Source of the DNA: a virus
Reading direction: 5' to 3' (one strand)
Virus record (IMG/VR): IMGVR_UViG_3300036985_002969
Location: 1 to 32,087 of that record
DNA length: 32,087 nt
Shown: one piece after another, positions 7,680 through 16,600 of the stretch
How positions within the stretch are numbered: position 1 is the first letter of the stretch
Layout: each line of letters starts with the position of its first letter
Notes under the pieces: generated by a model
Database searches by the model: none
What the model saw: the letters and a program-made list of their open reading frames with translations, nothing else
What the model was told of the DNA's origin: nothing
Position numbers and translations under genes: made by a program

Positions 7680-10600
7680 TCTTCGGAGTCTACATCCATG
7701 CCGTACTTCTCGACAAGGCGGCGGGCAAGATCGTCATTGACCGATTCCATGCGCCTCTGACGGGTGTCAAGAGTCCTGTCGTCAATCTTGCGCTTGATAC
7801 GCCGACCGATGCTTGGATCTTTCATCAGCGCCTTCATGGTGAATGGAAGCGGCATATCAGGGAACATGCCGTTCCAATGTCGGATCCGCTGCTGCATCTC
7901 CACGATCATCCCTGAAGCTGCAAGCGTTGCAATCTCGTCCTTGTATGCGTCCATCGCCTCTTTCATAACGACGATCTTGTTGTACTCAAGGCTCTCAAGG
8001 CTTTCGCGAATCGTGCGGAAGCCCATGATTCCCCTGACTTGCTCAGCCGTAGTCTTCCTGAACTTCAGGCGTCCCTGCACATCGTATTGCTCGGTTTCAC
8101 CGGCAATGATGTCGATGGCATTGCCAAGTTGCTGTACGGCAGGAGATGACGCGTAGGCCGCATTGGTGAACTCGCGGAACCCGCTTTGGTAGACGGCATC
8201 CTTGTTGTCCAATGATGTGTAGATGTCTCCCATTGCGGACAATGTTGGTCCAGCAACAAACGATCCAAGCTGCTCATAAGTGGTTCTTCCGTACGGCTTG
8301 GGAAACAGGACGATCGAACCAGAGATATCAATTCCTGCCGCAGCCGGAAGGCCCATGACAACGACATTGGCCCAGTTCTCGCCCAACTGCTCGCGAAGTC
8401 CCTGATAAATGTCGTAGCCCGTTGCCTTGTCTTCTTCATCGGTCAGAAGACGAGCAAGTGCATCAAACAAGAAGTAGACGGGAAGACCCTTTACACCACC
8501 CTGCACAATGAATGTCGCAAGCCAACGGGTAAACATTGCGCTTCGTGTCCGCATGGGAAGTCGTTCTCCAGTTACTGGATGACGAGCCATGAGAATGCCG
8601 TCGTAAGCAAGGCCAACCGACGAAAGCATGAATCGCTTGTACTGGAGGAGAGTTGCCCTTGTCGGTCCACGGAAGACAACCGGGTTGTTTGCCTTGGTAA
8701 AGGCAAACTGGGTCTGGGCAACGCGAAGCAGCGCGTGTCGCGCGGCTTCGTTGTCAGCCATACCGAGTTCTTCCTTGGCGTATAGGTAGAACGCAACAAA
8801 GGTGAAGTTCTGATTCCGCGATTCTGCTTCGCCGATTGGCGACTTCTGCATGATCTTCTTGATTGGCTCATACACGCGAGTGAGCCAGCCAGTACCGCTT
8901 GTCATGCGGAACTCTCGACCTTCATACCACTGGCCGTTAGGGCGCAGATATCCAAAGCGTGAAAGAATTTCCTTGCCTTCGCGGGTGTTGTACCGCTTCA
9001 TATACGAGAGGAATCGAACTCCTCCGATGATTGGGAAGACCGTCTGGAATGGCTGCATTGAGTTGACGACTTGTTGGCGAACCGTCCAGAGTTGGCGAAC
9101 CACATTTGCCGTGCGAACCATTGACATCCATCGCCGAGTTGGCATAGGACCAACCATCGTCCTTATGCCTGGAATTGCTGCAACAAGGCCATCAAGAGCT
9201 TGCTCAAACTGACTCTGACGGAACTGCGTCGTGTAGTCAAGCGTGTCCTGGAAGTGCGCTGCCCATCCAATGTAGCCCTGACGGCGAAGATCCTCGATGG
9301 TTGATGCAACATTGCGGCGGAGGCGGTTGAAGTACAGCCACTTGTAATAGCCAGCGGTCTGAGACTCCCATGCACGCATGAAGTCCATATCGAAGCCTTC
9401 CTTGCCTGTTCGCTCAAGGAGTGGCGCGTAGAACCTCTGCTTCCCTTCTGCTCGCCCAATGCGTCCGCGAAGCATGTCGCTGACGGCTGCACTTTCAATG
9501 CCCGCAGCTTGCTTGATGTGACGACGAAGAGCGTCGTACTGCTTTCCGCTGACTCGAACGATGTCAGGCGGAATGTAGGTCTGAATGTTGATCTCAATGC
9601 GACCGATGTCTTCCTTGTTGACTCCGGCTGGAGGATTCTTTCGGAAGGCAAGAAGGCGACGAGTCATCTCCGCTTCGGTGTTGGTCGTTGCGGTTCCACC
9701 GTCCATTGCAATTGACCTGCGGGCTGCTCGCATGGCTTGCGAGTTGGTGGTCCCCTCAACTGCCTTTGCCTCTGCGTATGCGCTCTTTGAGTACCAGAAG
9801 CCCTCGTAGGAACCGAAGAACGCATGGAAGATGTGGGAGAACTGCCTTCCCCAATCGTCTGGAACCATCACCTTGACAATGGCATCGCGCGCCTCTTCCG
9901 GAGTCATCATGTCTCCGGTGTCCGTGTCCATGACGAACATCTGGTAGTCACGACGACCAGGTCCGTACTGGACGCGCTCTACTGCCCAGTTTGCACCGTT
10001 CTCTTCGGCAACGCGCACCAGACGCTGAAGGCCCATGTAGCGCACGATTTCGGTGGCGGATTCCCGCTTGGCCTTGATGATGCCTTGTCGTTGGTCTTCG
10101 TCAATTCGCTTGAACTCGCGAAGGATGTCAATGACATCGTCTGAAAGACGGGAGCCTTCTTCATCAACCCATTGCGCATCTGAGTTCGGCTTGTTTGGAT
10201 CGTAGTACCGATCCATGAGCATATAGAACTTGCGCCCCTTCTCCTTTCGGTACGCGGATGGCAACTTTGAGTACAGGTCCTGTCCCTGCGTCACAATGCC
10301 CTGTGTGACACGCGCTCGTTCAAGGTCCTGCCCAACTAGTTCTTCTGCGACAAAGCGGATCTGCCGGTTAGAAGATGACCATGCCGATCCGATGAGTGGG
10401 AGAAACCACCTACGGAACATGCCAAGGTCACCGGGTTGTTTCCGGCTCACGACCGCTACTTCGTTGCTTGTTCCAAAGAAATTGCGCAGAGCTGAAAGAG
10501 CTCCCCCGCGAGGTGCAGGAGTCTCCAATGCGGCAGGAAGAGCAAGATCAGTATCTTCGTCTGAATCGACCATTTCCATCGACAGAACTGGAGTCCTGCG

Positions 10601-13600
10601 AATTGCCGTTTCAGGTCCGGTGTATGGCTCTTCCTGCTGCTCTTCTTCGGTCAGTTGTCCGTCATCAGGGAATGTGTTTTCTACAGCTCGTCGCTGTTCT
10701 CTGGCGACTTCCTCTGGGACAACTCGTTCTGCGATGGCGTCTGTTCCTTCATGGTATCCATCGGCAGGTTCGTCGCCCACACGCTCTGGGTCTCCAAGTC
10801 CAGACTCGATCCCAACTGCTTCAGCAACGATTGCCTGAATGGATCGCGATTGGACCGGTTCCCCTTGCCTGAAATCAGAGAACGCAGCCATTCCTCGTTT
10901 GTCATCTGGAACTCCTTCAAGTCCGTAGGTAATTGACTCGACAGCCATAGCGCGCGCAGAGTCGTTGATGATGCCAGTGGCATGCCACTGGGAAAGGTAG
11001 TCAATGAGCGCATCCGTGCGAAGCGCCATGATTGAAGACTGTGACGCTGTGGTTCCATCAGATGAGCGCATTGCGTTGGCGCGCATTGCCGGATCGATTT
11101 CTCCGGCGTAATGGATGCGAAGCCCAATGGCAGGATTTGAGATCTTCACTCCATTGCGATCAACACGCGGATCCGTGAGCACTTCAATGTGCCATCCCGG
11201 ATTCGACTGCTCGATTTGCGCAATGAGTCCGGTCGCTTCTGCAATTGACCTTGCCGTCTTGAAGTTGACCGTGAAAGCAGGTCGAGAGTTGGGTGTCCTC
11301 TCGATTCCATACGGAAGGGTCTGCGTCACGGTCACTCGGCTTGTGGAACCAGCATTCCTGATTGCCTTTGCAATGCGTTCGGCAAAGGCATTGCTGTCAA
11401 ACTTCAGGTAACGAACCGTGATGCCAATGCCAATGCGTCGGCCACCGCCACGCTGGTCTTCGTTGTACTGAATAGAGATGACAGCATTGTCATTCTTCAG
11501 TTCGTCGATGAGCGGCTTCAGGACATCCGACTCAGGATCAATGTCCGTGGTGTTGATCTCGGTCTCGATCAAAGTGAGCGGATCGCGATCAAACGAACGC
11601 TCAAATGATCCAGCTTGACCTGCTGCCGTGGTCCAGCCATTCTCGTCCCAGAGATCTTTTTCCGCAAACCACATGAGAGCCTGTAGGTTCATCGGCTCCA
11701 TGTTGAGTTGGCGAGCGGCGTCGTTCATAATCTCCTGCGCAAATGCATATTCGCCAGTGATCTGATCGATATTGCCTTCCTTGACTTTTCCCTTTACCGC
11801 AGTCTCGGCGTATGCAGGAATCCTTGCCATGCCATATGCGGCTCTGATTGCACGCGCAGCCCATAGGTCAATGGTTGCGTTTGTGCCAAGTCCTGACAGG
11901 TTGCTAAAGAAGGTGTGAACCTTTGGGCTTGAGATCTGTTGCGCCCAGATTCCAGCCATGACATTGAGGGCAGGCCGAGAGTTCATGCCGAACTTTCGGT
12001 TCATAGCAATGCTTGCTCCATCGACAAGATTGCCCTCGCTGTCAAAGGAGGCCGGATTTGCAACTTGAACCGATTCAATCCATTCCTTGCGTGCCTTGTT
12101 GTATGCGCGCTTCGAGTCCTTGAAATCAACCTTTGCTGGTCCATAGGAATTTGCAAGGTGATCGATGGTTAGGAATATCCTCTGCTTGGGGTGAACAAGT
12201 TGTCCGTCCTTGTTCTCGTATGGATCGGTTGGGAAAGGCTTGCCCTGTGTCAGGATGATGTCGCGGAATGGAGTCGGACCGGTGTAAAGGGAAAGATCAG
12301 CGCGCTTCTTAGCAAGGAGAGCGCGAGTCGCGTCCTTTTTCTTTGGGTACTTCCGTCCGGTCTTTCTTGAAAGCGCGTCGAGTTCATTGTCTCGAACCTT
12401 GATCATTGCGTTGATGTTCTTGAGCGCATCAAGCCGAGTCTTGTCGGTCACCCAATCGACATACTTGGACAGGAAGGCGTCGTACTTGCCTGCTGTGAAG
12501 TTGCGCATTGCATCGACAGCGTTCCTGTAATTGGTATCCGCTGGAGTCTGTGGACTGAGCGCGGCAAGCAACTCAGAGAACATGATCTGATGGTTTCCAA
12601 ACGCCGCATGAAGGCGATTGAAGATCTCGTTGTACCACCTGTTCTCTCGAATGATCTTTTGCGCGCGCTCGTCGCCGTTCTTGGCGCGTTCGTTGAGATC
12701 ATTGAAGCGGTCAACAATGTTCTTAACCGCAATAGATTTGTTCTTGGAACGCTTTTCCGCGTTCTCAGCAACAACTTTCTTGCGTTCATCCTTTGAAAGT
12801 CCAACCAGAGACTTTTGCTCTCCAACCAACTGCCAGCCAATCTTGCCGGTGTTGAACGCAATCTCTCCATCAGAGATGCTGATTGATTTGACAGGTGGAA
12901 TGATCCATCCCGGATCGCCAGCGCGCCGCTTGGCATTGTCGTCAATCTGCTGACCAAACTGGTCGTTTGCAACAATGCGAAGCAAGAACTCCATTGTGGA
13001 CTTGACCTTGCCAGTCGCCTTGGAGGACGAGATTACAGATGCAATTGCATCCTCCATGTCGGTTGGCAACTTGCGCGAGAACTTCATCGCATCGTCAAGG
13101 TCATTTCCCTTGATCTTGCGTGCGCTTGTAATTGCAGCCTTGAGGAAGTTCTTTCCCTTGCCAGTCATATTCTTGTATGCGGGATCTTCAGAAATGGAGT
13201 CAACATCAATAGCAAGTGCGTTTGCCTTCTCTTCGTCTGGGGCAAATCGATCAAGATTGGCTTCGTAGTACGCCTTGGCGGTCGTCTTGCGAGCATTGAC
13301 CGTCTTGTCTTTGAGCATCGCGTTTTCAATCGTTCGCTTTGAGATCACCCATGCGTTCGAGATAGAGATGCCAACAAGCTCGAGAACCTTTCCTGCCATC
13401 GACTTGGACGGAACTTGACGCGGTGACTGCATGACGGTGACCGTGTCAGAAGGTCCATCAATCGTCTCTGCCCTGTCGTCAATGTCGTTTCCAATTGACA
13501 GCACGCTCACGCTGCCTACGGGTCGAGTCGTTGCGGCTGGAACTCCGGGATCAATAGTCGGACTGCTTGTATCTTGAAGTCCGCTACGCATTGAGGTTGC

Positions 13601-16600
13601 AAGCGCAAGTGGGCGGAACGATTCGTTTGCCGCAAGAATGAAATCAACAAGCGCGTCAAGAGCCTCGTCTGGCTTGCCAGTATTTGTTGCAAGCAGCCGC
13701 AATGCCCTGCCAATCTCAACATCAAATCTATTATCAGTACGAAATGCCGTTTTGCCATCGTATTCTTTTGATCCTGTGTTGATCAAAAGGCGCAGTTCTG
13801 CGGCCATCATTGCCATGCGGTTTCCAGCCGCTTGCGCGCTTTCTGGATCTGCAACAAGAGATGCAAGAGCAAGGGATGAAAAGGTCTTTTTATCCGCTGC
13901 AATAATTGAAGCCGAAAATCCAAGTGTTTCAAGTGCATCGTTTGCACGACCAACCGCAGACGATACAAATTCGGCTCCTCCAAAACGCTTTGCAACCGAC
14001 ATCATCAATTCGGTTGCAGCGTTCATCGATGCAATGATCCACTCAAATGTGACGCCAGATGCGTTGCGCGCCTTGGCCTCATCAACAATCGTCTTGAGGA
14101 CGATGTGAAGTTCCCGTGGATCCGACAGGATTAGCGTAGAAATCTTTGCGGCAATACGGACGGCGCGCTCTTTATTGAGTGATTCGCGCTTATATCCAAC
14201 CCGTGTGAGTTCCGGGTCCAGTTGTCGCATAATCAAGTCGTACAACTCTGGAGATGCCTTGTGCAACTTATCAAGAATGGCCGCGTGGTTTGCATCGACG
14301 ATGCGCTCGTAAGTCGTGCCATCATCAGATTGAATTCCCATCAACAGGGCATGCCACATTTCGTGGTAGATGGTGTCAAATACTCCTGCACGGGCGGCAT
14401 CACTACCCGATCCAATACCTGGAAGTTTGGAGCTTACATTGGAATACGAGATCACTGGCATGTTCAGGTAGAACTCTCCTTCCTGAAGCGGGATATCGGC
14501 TGCAACATCGGAAACTACATACGACTTTGTTCCATCCGAAGCGACAACTTCCCTCATCCGCATGTTCATTGACAGATCGGGGTAGAACTGTCCAAGAGTC
14601 CGACTTTGAGACTCACGAGTAGTCTCTATTACAACGATGCCATTTTCATTGGCATGCGTGATTGGGTTCTCGTCTGGATTAAAGCCAAATTGGTCTGCAA
14701 GTACCTTGGGATCGGCAAATCGGTGTTGCCTCCCACTCAAATCTCCAAGCCGACCAATATTGGCCTGCCCTTCGTGCGCAAAACTTACTGTTTCATCGCT
14801 ATCACCAATTAAATAATGACTTGGAGAAGCGTTGTCCTTGGTTCCACGAGCAAGAAACACTTGTGCTGCCCTTGCTGCATTGCCGATTTGCTCCACAGTC
14901 AACTTTTTCTGATTGTTCTCGATGTATCCAAGATCGCCTGGCTTCACTTCACTATTTGAACGCAATGACCCCCTTGCGCTAGACGCGCCAACCATTAGTG
15001 CCCATGATCTTTTCACAATTGTAAAAAGCGTAGTTTTTGGTCGAGGAGGAGCATTCCTTGACTTCTGGCCGCGCCTTTTCCACTTTGCAGAAGGAAGATC
15101 CTTGTTTTCAGTTGTCGGCATTCTTGGACCGGCAAACGCTGCTTGAGGAGGAGTATTCTTGTCAACAGTTGCATCGTTTGCAACAACCGACGCGCCATGC
15201 GCCTGAGCCTGCATGATGTCGGTTACAGAGACTGGAGCAAGAGCAATGCGAAATCCCTTTGCGTCTTCATAGATCTCAAAGAATCCAGTATCGAGCAGTT
15301 CTGCTCGTTCATACTCATTCAACTGGTTGTAGATGTCATGGTCGTGCTTTCCGTATTTTGGATCATCTATGGCGTACAGGGACACAAGTTCCGATGGTGT
15401 CGTTCCTGCAATAGATGCGGCCTTATTTGCGGCCTGAGTAAGCAAATGCCCAGCCGGAGTCTGCCACAGGAGCATCGCCCATGATTGGCTCTGGAGGCTG
15501 GTCATGGCATTTACTACACCAGCCGTAGAAAAACGGCCTCTAGTGCCCGGCATTACCGTTGTTCCATTTGGCGCAAGGCCAAACATCACGGTTGCAATGG
15601 ACTTGATCCGGTTTCGACGCCTTGCCATCATTGCCGTTGCGGTGACAGACGGCTTCTTTGGAGTTGGCGCAGGGGCCGCAGGCTCGGGTGCAGTAGGAGC
15701 CTCTGGAGCAGTACTGGGAGCAGCCGGTTCAAGGCGACCGTCCGAATCAAATTTATAGACCGTATAGGTTCCATCTTCGTTGTCTTTGATGTAGCCAAGA
15801 CCAACCATCAGATCGAGGCCAATGGGGTCAAGGGTCGAGGCGTTCCATTCGTCGCGAGTAAACGCTTCGTTGCTTAAAAACTTGTTGATGAGCGCCCTCA
15901 ACGCGTCACCAAAAGTATCGATCGAATCAGGATCCTGTCCGATCAGATCGGCAATGAAAGCAGGTGGCAACTTGCCCGTGCGATTGCCCTCTTCCGTGAT
16001 TTCCGCCCACAGGTCACGAGGAGTCACCGCAGGCTCAGGGGCTGGCTCTGGCGTAGGCGCAGGCTCTGTGCCCGTAGGCGCAGGCTCAGGGGCAGGCTCT
16101 GGGGCTGGGGCTGGTTCTGGAGTGGACGCAGGCGCAGGGGCCGCAGGGGCAGCCGTTGGGGCTGTAGGAGTTGCGGTAGGAGTAGGAGTTGCCGGAGCTG
16201 GTTTGGCTGTAGGAGCAATGCCCTCTCGCGACTTCAGGTCCGACCACTTGGTCTCCATCTTGACACGCGACTCAGGAGACATCGGCCTGCCATCTGTCAG
16301 GCCAGTCTCAAGACGAGCAAGTTGATCCTTCTCGGTATTGGTAAGTGGCTTTCCAGTGGTAGCCGGAGTGACCTTTGGAAGCGGTGGCGCCTCGTACGGC
16401 TTTGTGGCCGCAAGACGAGCCGTCAGTTCGTCGATCTCTTTCTGAAGTCGAGTCTTGTCGGCTGCGGTTGCCGTTGGGGCAAAGAAGGCTCGCTTCTTCA
16501 ACTCCAACTGCTGCTTCTCATACGGACTCAGAGGTTTGAGGTCCTCTGGCTTTGTAGGAGCTGCCGGTGCAGGAGTGGGAGCGGGCGTAGGGGCTGGCGC

